Assembly (NCBI GenBank): GCA_030407005.1
Contig: JAUDYN010000008.1
Location: 620,001-684,000 of the forward strand
Reading direction: 5' to 3'
Length of the DNA: 64,000 bases
From: Desarmillaria ectypa
Taxonomy: Eukaryota; Basidiomycota; Agaricomycetes; Agaricales; Physalacriaceae
Below, in pieces: positions 12,001-23,105 of the stretch. A model generated the notes under the pieces. That model was not told the DNA's origin. It saw nothing but the letters and a program-made list of their open reading frames with translations, and searched no databases. The translations under genes and the position numbers were made by a program. Within the stretch, counting starts at the first letter, position 1; each line of letters starts with the position of its first letter.

Positions 12001-14844
12001 GAAATATTCAATATACCAACTTTTCATGCGGATGCTTCTTCTTAATAGGTGGGTAGCAGGTCTTGTTGTCAATGTAGTGTATCTCAACTTTTGCAATAGA
12101 GAGAGCTGGAACCGAATGATTGTCGGTGCCATTGCTGCAATCGGTGCGTTTGAATTCTTGCTCTTATACCGAATGTAAATTTATATTTTGTAGTCAGTGG
12201 AGCCATCTATCCAAGTTACGGCATTGTATTCGGTGAGCATGTCATGTGTATGTGCGAACCTGCTTGACATTTTTCCAGCCTATGCCCTCGACGGATTCTC
12301 CCAGCCAGATGACCATGTAAAGCGTCACAAAGGAGATAGGAACGCTCTATGGTTCGTTTTTGTAAGCTTTTCCCGAGACGTGTTATTAACTGTTCGCTCT
12401 AGGTTGTTCGTAATATCTTTAATTGTACGGTATTTTCACAGCTTTCATGCTTGTCCTCACTCTATCTGCAGGCACTCGTGACGACAATGGCCCAGAACTG
12501 GAATTTCGTTGCAGCGGCGACAACACTAATGGCACGACTACGTTTCAAGATGTTCACATCCATCCTGAGGCAAGACAGTACGGTTTATCTTCCCTGTGTC
12601 GATTAGCTCGTATCTGAGAATTGTCATTAGTTGAATTCTTTGATGAGGCGGAACACAGTGTCAGCATATATTTTTGTGGAGTATCTATATTATGCTGATC
12701 TTATGTCATCGCTTTGTAGACTGGAAGTCTTGTTTCGAGCCTCAGTGACGATCCTCAGAAAGTCAACGGGCTGGCAGGTATGGCCTTGTTGACTTCTTTT
12801 TCCTTGTACTAACGTCTTGCGCCTTGATTGATAGGCATGATTCTCGCAACGTACGTCAACGCATAATAAACTGTGGACTCTGATTCAAGTTCTGTTCAGC
12901 TTGCTACAATCTGTATCGACGCTCATCGTTGGTTATATTATTGGTTTGTCCTTCACGTGGAAGATTGGCCTTGTTGGTATCGGTAAGTTTATGTATTATT
13001 GCTCGTACTGACGAAGTGCAACTGACGTTTGGTGTACTAGCTTGCACCCCTTTAGTTGTACTCTCTGGGTACATTCGACTTGTGAGTGCATCTCAAGCGT
13101 TATCTTTGTCATTGAGATCTTATTGGGATGTAGCGTGTGGTAGTTGTGAAGGACAAGTATAACAAGAGGGCACACGAGGAGTCTGCTCAACTGGCGTGTG
13201 AAGCCGCTGGCGCCATTCGAACGGTAGCCTCCTTGACAAGGGAAAGAGATTGTCTTCACATGTATAGTCAGAGTTTGGAAAAGCCCCTTCAGGTATCCAA
13301 CAAGACATCGGTCTGGAGCAACATGATGTATGCGTTTGCTCAGTCGATTTCCTTCTGGGTCATTGCGCTGGTCTTCTGGTTCGGAGCCAGGCTTGTGTCT
13401 GAGTTGGAGATCACCTCGACAGAGTTTTTTATTGGTCTGATGGTACGTTTCAAGGGTATTTCCATCTTGGTAACCAATACAATTGCTCCTGCAGAGTACA
13501 ACCTTTGCTGCTATTCAAGCTGGTAATATATTCCAGCATGCTCCTGACATGAGGTAAGATATTTTGGATCACATACTGTATACCGACTCATCCATCTCTC
13601 TAGTGAGGCCAAAGAGGCTTCCGAGGGTATTGTTCAGATCTTCGACAGTATGCCAGAAATCGATGCACAATCTCTCGAAGGTAAACCTGTCAGGCGTGAA
13701 GAAACCATAGGACACATTCGTTTCGAAGGCGTTCACTTCAGGTGTGCAACCCTGATGCTATGTAGTCGGCTTATTTGAGTGATATTCGCGCTAGGTACCC
13801 CACTCGACCTGGAGTCAGAGTTCTTAGGGACTTGAACCTTGATATCAAGCAAGGCACCTATGCGGCCCTCGTTGGCCAGAGCGGATGCGGTAAATCGACA
13901 ACGTGGGTGGGGATCTACTGCTTCTATTCTCGTCATACCTAATATTCTTATCTACTCCAGGATCCAGCTTATAGAACGTTTCTATGACCCTTTGGCTGGC
14001 AGAGTAACGGTGCGCAATTCTTATTGAGCCTAACGAACGGGCAACATACTTACAACGTTCCATTTCTCAGCTGGATGGAAAGGACATATCAGATCTCAAT
14101 GTGGCGCATTATCGGCAGCTTATTTCGTTGGTGTCTCAAGAGCCGACGCTGTACTCTGGTAGGTTATTCATCGTTCGCCTTTCTGAGTATTTTCCCAACT
14201 TCACTGTAGGCACGGTCCGCTTCAACATCCTTCTTGGAGCCATCAAGCCGCAGGAAGAAGTCACGCAAGAGGAGATAGAGGATGCTTGCCGCAATGCCAA
14301 CATTTTGGACTTCATTGAAAGTCTTCCTCAGTAGGTCACCACGCGACATCTTTCTATCCGTTTCTGATCCATGGAATCCGTAGGAGATTTGAGACTGAAG
14401 TTGGCGGTAAAGGATCTCAGCTTTCAGGAGGCCAGAAACGTATGTGACTCACTGTCCATGGCTTGTTCTCGATTGACCGGTGTTTCTGAAGAACGTATCG
14501 CCATCGCGCGGGCTCTCCTTCGGGACCCAAAAGTGCTTCTGCTGGATGAAGCGACATCAGCACTTGACTCAAGCTCCGAAAAAGTCGTTCAAGCCGCGTT
14601 GGATCAAGCCGCCAAAGGTCGGACAACAATTGCCATTGCCCATCGGTTATCGACAATCCAGAACGCTGACTGCATGTGAGTGCTAATATCAGTCAATTGT
14701 TTTGTATCAGTTGCTGATTTCCTCTGAAGATATTTCATCAAAGATGGAGGCGTGAGCGAGTCCGGGACCCATGACCAACTGATTGCACAAAAAGGCGATT
14801 ACTACGAGTTTGTGCAGATGCAAGCACTGAGCAAGAGGGTTTGA
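9037..14844 (+). CDS. ABCB-type full ABC transporter (MDR / P-glycoprotein / Ste6 family)
   Basis: ATP-driven membrane exporter with TMD1-NBD1-TMD2-NBD2 order, split by many short introns. NBD1 spans about 10860-11730: A-loop HFNYPSRP, Walker [19 protein letters not shown] (Q-loop), signature [14 protein letters not shown], Walker B ILLLDE (interrupted by an intron) and the H-loop [11 protein letters not shown]. The linker (about 11750-12000) is acidic and charged. NBD2 spans about 13700-14820: [26 protein letters not shown] restored by splicing near 14437-14493, then [32 protein letters not shown] and a QMQALSKRV end. Both ATP sites look complete. The start at 9037 gives a basic, Ser/Pro-rich cytosolic N-terminus before TMD1. 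The family includes drug pumps and the a-pheromone exporter Ste6; the sequence alone does not decide which. Confidence 0.92.
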
Positions 14845-15726
14845 GAACCGCCCGGCGCCACCCCCCTGCCATCAGAGGAGAAAACAACGTGGGATATTGT
14901 GTGCTCGTGGATGTCTTGTTCTTATATATCAATTGGTTATTTTTGTACAGCCTGTATTAATGCAACAAAATGGACGGAATTTACACACATCGCGTAAATA
15001 GTGGATTACATATGGAACGAAGGCAACGGACTTTAAATCAGCTTCATACATGTACTACTATTATCACGACAGTATCCCCGGAGTTTCACCATCTGTTCTG
15101 CCCTAGAAGCTCGATTCCTCTCTCCTTCAGTACCTGTCAGCTTTGCTCATGTTTCTGTACAGGGTTTGTAGTGCTAGTGAACGGTGACACTGACACGGGT
15201 CCTTGTACAAGTATAGGATAGTCACGAGATCCAAAGAGACTAGCACTCAAGGCGGAGATTCCTCTTTTGTCTTCCTTCGAATTCCATCTAAACGCCACTA
15301 TGAATGATGATTTCTATCATACAAGTTACAAGGAGAACGACTCGCCTATGGAGGACTCGACTACATGAAAGGGCGGTCTCACCGAGACCGAACACTCAGG
15401 CAGATCAGACAAAAATACAGGATCAAAAACACGTCGATTAGCATTAGCTATAATAGGGAAGGAACGGAAAGGGAAAAAAAAGGATTCAAGATCGTCGTAC
15501 GGAAGCAAAAGGTAACGTAAAAAGGGTCCGCAGTAATATATGTCTATGATCAGTGTCGATGTAAGCGTGCTTACATTGCACTGGATCACGGAAAATTTCG
15601 GACGCCGGTGGATCCGTTTCGACTCTTAATCTCTTGGACAGACAAGTAGTCGAGATTTGAAATGTCCCTGGCGGCTATAAAAGAGTCGGCAAGCATCTCG
15701 CTTCTTCATTTTAACTTCCTACCGCC
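14845..15726. other. Intergenic region between ABC and GH20 genes
   Basis: No gene seen. It holds the ABC terminator and the hexosaminidase promoter, with a TATA box at its end. The 15326-15589 minus-strand ORF has no recognisable feature. Confidence 0.5.
15676..15682 (+). promoter_or_regulatory. TATA box of the GH20 gene
   Basis: TATAAAA lies 45 bases before the ATG at 15727 and is followed by a pyrimidine-rich stretch (CTTCTTCATTTTAACTTCC), the usual core-promoter layout of strongly expressed basidiomycete genes. Confidence 0.65.
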
Positions 15727-17639
15727 ATGTCCTATCGCCTTTCATTACTTCTCTTTGCTGCATCACAGGTAGCGGCTCTATGGCCAATACCACAGAGTAT
15801 CACAACGGGCTCTACTCAACTACAACTCTCCCCTTCATTTGATATTACGCTCTCCGGCATCAAATCTCCACCTAGTGACCTTACCGATGCTATTTCGCGT
15901 ACAAAACATTATCTGTTCAACGATAAGCTCCAGCTTCTGGTAGAAGGACGCGGAGCTGCTAGCGCAGACGCTATCAAGAGCGCCAGCCGTCTCGCGAAGC
16001 TCACCCTTGTCTTCCAAGGAGGGAACGCGTCGAGTATTTCGGAAGAAGCGGTGGCGGAACTCGAAAGTCGCGTAGACAGCTATACTCTTACGGTTCCCGC
16101 TGACGGGAGAGACGCCACCGTCACGGCCAATTCAACTTTAGGACTTTTCCGCGGTCTCACAACGTTCAGCCAGCTATGGTACGATTGGGAGGGTACTACT
16201 TACACTCCCGAAGCACCAGTTGACATCGTCGATGCTCCTGCCTATGTGAGTGCTGATTTGTTCCAGTAAACATTTTCTAACTTGCGCACAATTTCAGCCA
16301 TACCGAGGATTCATGCTTGACACTGCAAGAAACTTGTACGCTTAGATCCTTCTCGGATTCTCGCTCAGCGTCGACCATTCGTTTATTAGCTTCCCCGTTT
16401 CTGATATCAAGCGTACTCTGGATGCCATGAGCTGGGTCAAGATGAACACATTCCACTGGCACGTTGTGGACAGCCAGAGCTTCCCTCTCGAAGTTGCCCA
16501 GTTCCCTGATCTATCCACCAAGGGTGCCTACTCTTCTTCGTCTGTTTACAGCGCTTCGGATATCAAAGATGTCGTTGCGTATGCTGCTGCTGTACGTATT
16601 GACCAATCTGTTTTGCTCTACGCGCTCTGATGGTTACCTAGCGCGGTATCGACGTTTTGGCTGAATTCGACACCCCCGGGCATACCGCCATCATTTCAGA
16701 GGCGTATCCTGATCACATTGCCTGTGCAGGGGCCACTCCATGGGGCACCTATGCAAATGGTGCGCCTTATTGTTACTTTTGTTCTTGATGAAATTGACAT
16801 CTGCTTAGAACCGCCCGCCGGACAGCTTCGTATCGCATCTAGTGCCACCGTCAATTTCACCACATCTCTCGTCTCTGCCATTTCCTCTATGTTCACCTCT
16901 AAGTATTTCTCAACTGGTGGTGATGAAATCAATGCCAACTGTTACAGAGACGATGCTGCGACGCAAGCTGACTTGTCAGCAAGTGGACGAACGTTCACGG
17001 AAGCCTTGTCCACTTTCACCCAGTCCACTCACGGAGCCTTGCGCGCCGCGGGTAAAACTCCCGTTGTATGGGAAGAAATGCTTCTCGACTACAACGTCAC
17101 GAGCCTTGGGAACGACACCGTTGTGATGGTATGGATCTCATCCGACCGTGCCGCGGCAGTCGCGAAGAAAGGTTATAAGCTCGTGCACGCAGCATCAGAT
17201 TACTTCTACCTCGACTGTGGTGGTGGTGGCTGGCTTGGCGGATCTGTATCTGGGAACAGCTGGTGTGACCCGTTTAAGACGTGGCAAAAGGTACACTCGT
17301 ACTGTTTACGTCCTACTACATTGTGGCCTTACCATTCTTCCTTGCTAGGCATACTCATTTAATCCTACTGCCAACCTGACAGATGAGGAAAGTCAGCTGG
17401 TGTTGGGTGGTCAGCACCTCCTTTGGACAGAGCAATCTTCACCGTCGAATCTGGATCCAATTGTTTGGCCTCGAGCGGCGGCATCGGCGGAAGTCTTTTG
17501 GAGCGGTCCTGGACGGAATGGTACAGAGGCGCTTCCTAGGCTTCACGATATCCGTTTCCGATTCAATCAACGCGGTGTTGCGGCGATCGCTCTCCAGCCG
17601 TTATGGTGCGCTCTGAGGCCCGGTCTTTGTGATGCTTGA
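15727..17639 (+). CDS. Secreted beta-N-acetylhexosaminidase, GH20 (chitobiase)
   Basis: Hydrolyses terminal GlcNAc from chitin oligomers and glycans; used for wall remodelling and chitin recycling. The N-terminus is a classic signal peptide (MSYRLSLLLFAASQVAA) followed by LWPIP, the usual mature start. The N-terminal GH20b domain is followed by PYRGFMLDTARN, MNTFHWHVVDSQSFPL, AEFDTPGHT and the catalytic Asp-Glu pair in STGGDEINANCY. Later come VVWEEM, VMVWIS, DYFYLDCG, LGGQHLLWTEQ (second substrate-site Trp/Glu) and WPRAAASAEVFWS. It ends RFRFNQRG...LWCALRPGLCDA, the typical C-terminus. About six short introns are needed (for example after APAY at 16243). All key residues are present, so the enzyme should be active. 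Several N-glycosylation sites (NFT, NVT, NDT, NGT) fit secretion. Confidence 0.95.
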
Positions 17640-19600
17640 AGCTTCTCTTGCTTCCGTATGTCCCTATTTCTTGATGGCCAGAATTAATGTTGTAAATACG
17701 CTAGTTATTATCGTTGTAATTATTGCACCTGCCGGTAAATGTGTAGTTGTGCGTGGTCTTGTGGTATAATGCCCCATTTCAGATTGCTCCGTTGCCTCTT
17801 TCTCATTCTTCAAAGTTGTTTGAGAAGAATGACAGTGAGCTTTTTGAGGTCAAGCTGCGATAGTATCAACAGCAATATTAGGAACGGACGTTGGACTGGA
17901 GGGGACTGGATGCTGTACGGGCCAGGAGAATTTTGCAAGCGTGCGTTCAACTGCGTTCGCTTGCGTCCAACTTGCATGTGTTTGCGAGCGTATGGATGCA
18001 TTCGCTTGTATGGCCTATTAATACTTGGTTCCATTTCAAGGATACTAGTAAGCAATGTTTTCTTTGGATCTTTTTCTTGCTTTTTCTTGACTTTTTCTGA
18101 GTTCCCGGACATGTACCGGCAGGTCACTGTTGCTTGCTGTGACTCAGGGAAGGCATTGAATACTATGGAAAGACTATAAACACATAGGTATTGATTTTAG
18201 AAAGAGCTCCCCCCCATTACAGCACCACTTCACGTCGAAATGATTGCGAAATCTTACATTTTTTGAACCTCGGGAATCCACGCGACTTCCTTACGCATCT
18301 CACAGACAAGTCACGCATGCATACAGAAACCGAACGCAAGCCTTAAGATAACACACGCATGCGTTCTTGTAAGTAACGCATGCGGTTGGAAATTAAACGC
18401 AAGCGAGCAGAAGCGAGTTCGCAAGTGCGACGGATGTGTCACATTTGCGTTCAGTTCGAGTTGAACCGTCTTAACTTTTGGTCGCGTCTAATATTTTTGT
18501 GGTATTGGCTTTTAATCATTATATCTAGGTGTTTGATATTTTTATGATCTAGTTTTTTATTGTACTTCACCCTCTGCAGCCAGCTGGAGAGATTTGACTT
18601 ACTTTCTTCAACTTGTCTTCAACACGTTCCTCTGAGTCTGTCCATGCGGTACACCACTTTCCTTGGGATTAGACTCTCCCGTCGACTATTTTTATGTAGA
18701 CTATTAATTTAACAGACATTTGGGGTCAAAGAATCGTTCTTGACCTTGAATTTTTGACTCTGAGTTTTGAATTTGAACTTTGAGGTGGTGCTACTTCAAA
18801 AGAACCTTCAACTTTCTGATCTTTGTCGAAAGGTATCATGTTCCGATGTCTCTAGCAGCACTGACAAACTCCAATATGTATTTTGCAGACAAGAAATGTT
18901 ACAGAAGGTGGTTCTAGTTCATGCTGGATAAACTCGTTATGGGCGAGATATGAAAAATATTACTCACCATTTATTCTCGGATAAATCCTCCAATGCCACT
19001 GTAACACCCATTCACCCTCCATGCAAATATGGGAGGACTAAATACATAATATAGCGCCATATGTAGGTTATCTAAATTGATATGCATAGGAAATAATTGA
19101 AGACTGGATGCCGAAAGTGTAAGATTAAGTACGGAAACCTTGAAGCTAGAAGTTCGGCTCGAAGTTCCCAGAAGTTCCGGATAATACAGACAGGCCGAAG
19201 GACCTAGAACATTTTCAAATGACCTTATATAGCTATTCATGCTACATGCTAGTTTAATTCCTAAATTTTACGGCCAGGAAGCGATGCGCGAGAACAGAAG
19301 AAGGTCCAGGAAGGTCAAAAGTTTACCAAAAACACAGTTCACTTAATAAGAAGGCACAGAGAAGCAGAAATATATTACTATGGCTAATTGTACATCTAAA
19401 ATACCATGTTCTAAGGTGTGCAAGTGCGCAGAAATGGGCGTGACGCCAGACGCGTAGTGTGGAAGCGCGAGGAGGATCAACGGAAGGTCGATCCCGATTT
19501 GGTGTTGATTGAAATTCCGGATTCGGAATAATGGGGAGGAATATCGTGCCGAGGGGGTCCTTTAGGCCCGTTTGATGGCCATTTATTACAGATCTACTTC
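17640..19600. other. Non-coding stretch with short-repeat field
   Basis: No gene supported. Two clusters of related short words occur: GCGTTCGCTTGCG-type at about 17930-18020, and CGCATGCG, AACGCAAGC and CGCAAGCGAGC-type at about 18290-18430. The second set is largely the reverse complement of the first. The 146-codon plus ORF at 17739-18179 reads through the first cluster and looks fortuitous. The 18730-18800 part is a degenerate TTTGA-rich run. Further on, the sequence around 19430-19560 has a different, GC-richer base composition. Confidence 0.45.
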
Positions 19601-19634
19601 TATTTCAAATCGCCCTGCCAGAGGTGAGCAATCC

Positions 19635-20110
19635 ACTGCCCATGACAGGTCCTGTGACGTTCACGTCATAGTTGTAGGTCCGTGTGTCTGCCGGAGGTGC
19701 TGCACAGATCTAGGGCGTAAAAGGACTCCACATTAAGTCACTATCTCATGATACTACCATGAGCCAGGTTACGAAAGAGATTGACTGCTCCGATGGGACG
19801 TCTATCTTGTATTAACCGTAATGCACTCCGAAATCCTTCTTCATGCTGTAGGCGGACATCACATAAAGAATATCAACAAGGGAAGATATCTCTTCTTGAC
19901 AGCAAGCGTATCTAAGTTGTGATGAGTCGTGATGAGCTCTTTGCTCGTCCTTAGGGCCTCCAGGTCGACTGCAAAGCCAGTCTTTGTCCGAGCTTCGCAA
20001 AATGTTGCTGAAACTCTTTATATCCTTTATCCTCGAGCAACAGGCTTTCATATCCATTGAACCCAAGCATTCCTTCTCTACACCAACATGATGTCATTTT
20101 GACTTCATAT
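19635..20110 (-). pseudogene. Eroded or unresolved multi-exon coding remnant
   Basis: The minus strand shows three stretches that read like exons of one protein in shifting frames. From about 20085: GFNGYESLLLEDKGYKEFQQ and AKLGQRLALQSTW. Then, in another frame, ALRTSKELITTHHNLDTLAV and KKRYLP. Next, QHEEGFRSALRLIQDRRPIG and AVNLFRNLAHG (about 19850-19750). Last, after a TAG acceptor near 19712, ICAAPPADTRTYNYDVNVTG and PVMGSGLLTSGRAI ending in a stop near 19610. Donor/acceptor pairs exist for the last join (GTAGTATCATGAG to CCCTAG). The first two stretches need a frame change that I could not explain by a clean intron. I do not recognise the family. It may be a real gene with a missed intron, or a decaying copy. 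Confidence 0.35.
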
Positions 20111-20333
20111 TGCATGGAGCTCAATACCACGACAAGAATACAACTTCCAGAAGTGATACAATGTATTGCGATGTTAGGCGTACAGTGTGAAAAATTCTAT
20201 GAAACGATATCGATTAAACGAGTGTCTGTCTATGCAAAAATATGCGTCTACATGCCACACCATGTTAAGACGGTCTATGTGCTTCAGTAGTTCAGTGATA
20301 GTGTAAAAGCAATTCGAGATAATCTAAAAAATC

Positions 20334-22214
20334 CTAAGTGGGAAACCGATACTGCAAGTGCTCGGGCCTAGATTCCGTTATCGTACTAGGCGTGGCGATA
20401 CCCTTCTCCTCATCTACCACGGTAGGGATGCTCCTCTCTTCATGCTCCTCGTAAGAAGGAAGAGTATCCTTGAGGACGTCTTCCTCCTGCGATCTGAAGA
20501 TGAGACCTCTCCAAAACGCAAGGGCTGTGAGAACGAATAAGGCAACCCAAGTGAAAACCATGAGGATGGCCATAACCATGTGGACAGTGTAGAGACCTTC
20601 AATGTTGAAAATATCTCCCAAGAGACGGGTAGTCGCGATCCAGCCAACGTTAGGGAAAGTAAGAGCCCAACCTTAATTCGGGGTGATGATGAGTGACTTG
20701 GTAACGATGAAAGCGATAAAACTTACATCCTAGGATCTCATCGAGATGCTTGTGAAGCTTGAACCAGTACGGTAGAATGCCGAAAACGAAGAAAAAGACG
20801 GCGAGTCCGTAGAGCAGCAGACCAGCAAGGATGCTTCCGGCGTACCAGATTTCGCCCACGTTCTCAGAGACATGTCCATGCACGGGGAGGCTTCAAATAG
20901 AATTAGAAAGATAGTCGCAAAGGGGAAAAAAACATGCGACTTACATTTCCCTAGCGTGGTCTGCCAGGTTGATCAAAGCGAGTGCAGTGAATCCAGGAGG
21001 ACCGCAGGCGACGAAGGCTCCGTTTGCTTGGTGCCCTTCCAAGAAGCCGGTCTAATACAAGCGTGAGAATGAATATTGCGGAGCCTGCAAGGCGTCAAGC
21101 TTGAAGACTTACGGTCATGACTCTGAGAAAAATGACGATTAGAATCGTAATAAATAAAGAAGAATATCACATACCGGATAACATAGATGCAGAGATAGAA
21201 GAATGTCATAAAGAACCCGAGACCTAGAAAGTGTTGTTCATATCATGGTCAACGCATCATGGAATAGATTGACCTTGAAAGAAATAACCAACAAGAAGCA
21301 CACCCAGAGCTCTCGGATCTGATGGATCCATTACCCTTAAAACGTTGAATGAAACAACGCCAGCCAGCATCTGTATATTTCGTCAGACGACAGATGGCTT
21401 TCGCAGCGTAAAGGTTTACCATAGGAAAGATCTAGGGTCAAGATTGGAAAACGGTCGAAATAATATCCGAAAGTACTTACTAGGAAGGCGTATGCAGGAG
21501 TGAAGTGAGTCAGATCATGGGGCTTGTTGAACCATATGATGATCATCGGGGGGCAGGTTATAAGAGCGAAGGCGATATAAACCCTGTGGTGAAATGTAGA
21601 GAAGGTAAGGAGTACATGGAGAACCACTTACCAGAACAGCGCGTATATGAACTCTGAATTCACATGCCCTGAGGGAATAGCATAATTGATGGTTCCAATG
21701 ATAATAGTGGCAAAGGAGAGTACCTGACAAAATGATGAGAATTTGGGACTAAAACCGAAAGGGAAGAAGGCAAACAATCAACGGGACAAAGACGCCTTTG
21801 ACGGGATCCTGTACTAGTCGCCATGCTTGGCGAGGATACACTAGTTTACGTATCGTGAGTAGAAAAGTCACATAGGGATAGATAAGAAGACGCACAGATA
21901 GCTTGTAGTAAAAGAGTGACTGAGTTGAGAACAAAAAGAGCCATATTTATGAAGTAAAATCCCGTCTCGACAGTCGTCAGGGCATTCGAATGATTCTTCA
22001 CACCGGCGAGGGTAACATAGACTGCACCTGTGCCCATCCCAACGGGGAACTAGAGCCATCAATCAGGACATGTAGCACGAAGAACACGTCAAAGAAATAT
22101 GCCCACCGCCTGCCAGGACCAGCCATGAATGCGACGAGCGATGGCGCTGACAGTCGGTCGAGTGGCACTCCCTGGACCGTTGCCACCGATCTCAGACTGA
22201 GAGGAATTCGGCAT
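20334..22214 (-). CDS. SLAC1/TehA-family anion transporter, Ssu1-like (sulfite / C4-dicarboxylate type)
   Basis: Multi-pass plasma-membrane transporter of the TDT family, which includes yeast Ssu1 (sulfite efflux) and Mae1 (malate uptake). The start ATG at 22214 gives a polar N-terminus and then ARRIHGWSWQA, spliced to FPVGMGTGAVYVTLAG, which is TM1 of the family. Later exons read FYFINMALFVLNSVTLLLQA, a VFVPLI segment near 21790, TFGYYF..., a HMVMAILMVFTWVALFVLTA helix near 20590 and a charged C-terminal tail (EDVLKDTLPSYEEHEE). About nine short introns cut the ten expected helices, so several helices are seen only in part. The family call is good. The substrate (sulfite, malate or another anion) cannot be read from the sequence. 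Confidence 0.82.
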
Positions 22215-23105
22215 TACGAAGAAAGAAGAGGAGGGCGGGGGAGAAGAAGAGTCGGCAAGAAAAAAGTCTATGGTCTAGGAAACGGAGAAAGGGTAAAGAA
22301 TAAGGAGTCAAAGGCGCTTTTCAGCGCGAAGAAGAAAATGGGACGAGTGATGGAAAAGAAGCGAGGCCAGCTAGGGTAGGCAGTGCGCACGGCTCGGCTT
22401 TTAATGATTACAGGGATTAGGAGCCACTAGAAGACACGCAAATCTCAGGATGGATCGGCTGCGCGTTGCCATTAGAGACAAATTGCAACTCTTTTATATT
22501 CATGGACTTTGTTCGTTCGCATGGTCATTGTGCTAAATTGGAAACAGGACGCTGTTTCTGTGGATTCGAAGCTTGACACCGCGAGATGACCGCGTTCGGC
22601 GGGTGCACAGAGACCGCGACGACAAAATGAGGCTTGGCCGCTTGGCGTTCTGAAAATAGGTTTCATCATTTTTCTTGGCTATAGTGATCTCCGTTTCCGC
22701 AAATCTACAAGCCTTTACGTCGCTCTGGATACAGCCACTGAGGTCAAGCTTGAAATCTAGAAAGTCGAGGTTATCAGTAACAGTGAATACGTATCCATTT
22801 GCACAGGCGAAGGTTACAATGAGTAAGTGAGCAACAGAGAGATGACATGCTTTCATTAAAAATGATGCTAGAGGCATTTGACAAAATTTCGATCGCCAAG
22901 TTGCACTCTTGGTTGGACTGACAGGTACTGACCCCAACACGTGTAAGTGATGACCGGCAAAATTTTGGCAGGCAGAGTGGGTAAGTCGCCAAGACTCGGA
23001 TTAACTTTGACGAGATGAGAAAGGCCCGGGCCAAACCGGTATAAGTCCACCTACACGTACATGGCAGATAGCTACGGTAGACCTCCGGCCCGGGAGCTGC
23101 TTCAT
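22215..23105. other. Intergenic region with weak minus-strand ORFs
   Basis: No supported gene. Minus-strand ORFs at 22533-22940 and 22774-23050 overlap in different frames and contain an open stretch (ANGYVFTVTDNLDFLDFKLD) that looks protein-like. I found no domain, start context or splice chain to make a gene of them. Confidence 0.3.

Noticed and set aside
17739..18179. 146-codon plus-strand ORF
   Set aside because: It lies over a field of short repeats, is very Cys/Leu-rich and has no domain or splice context.
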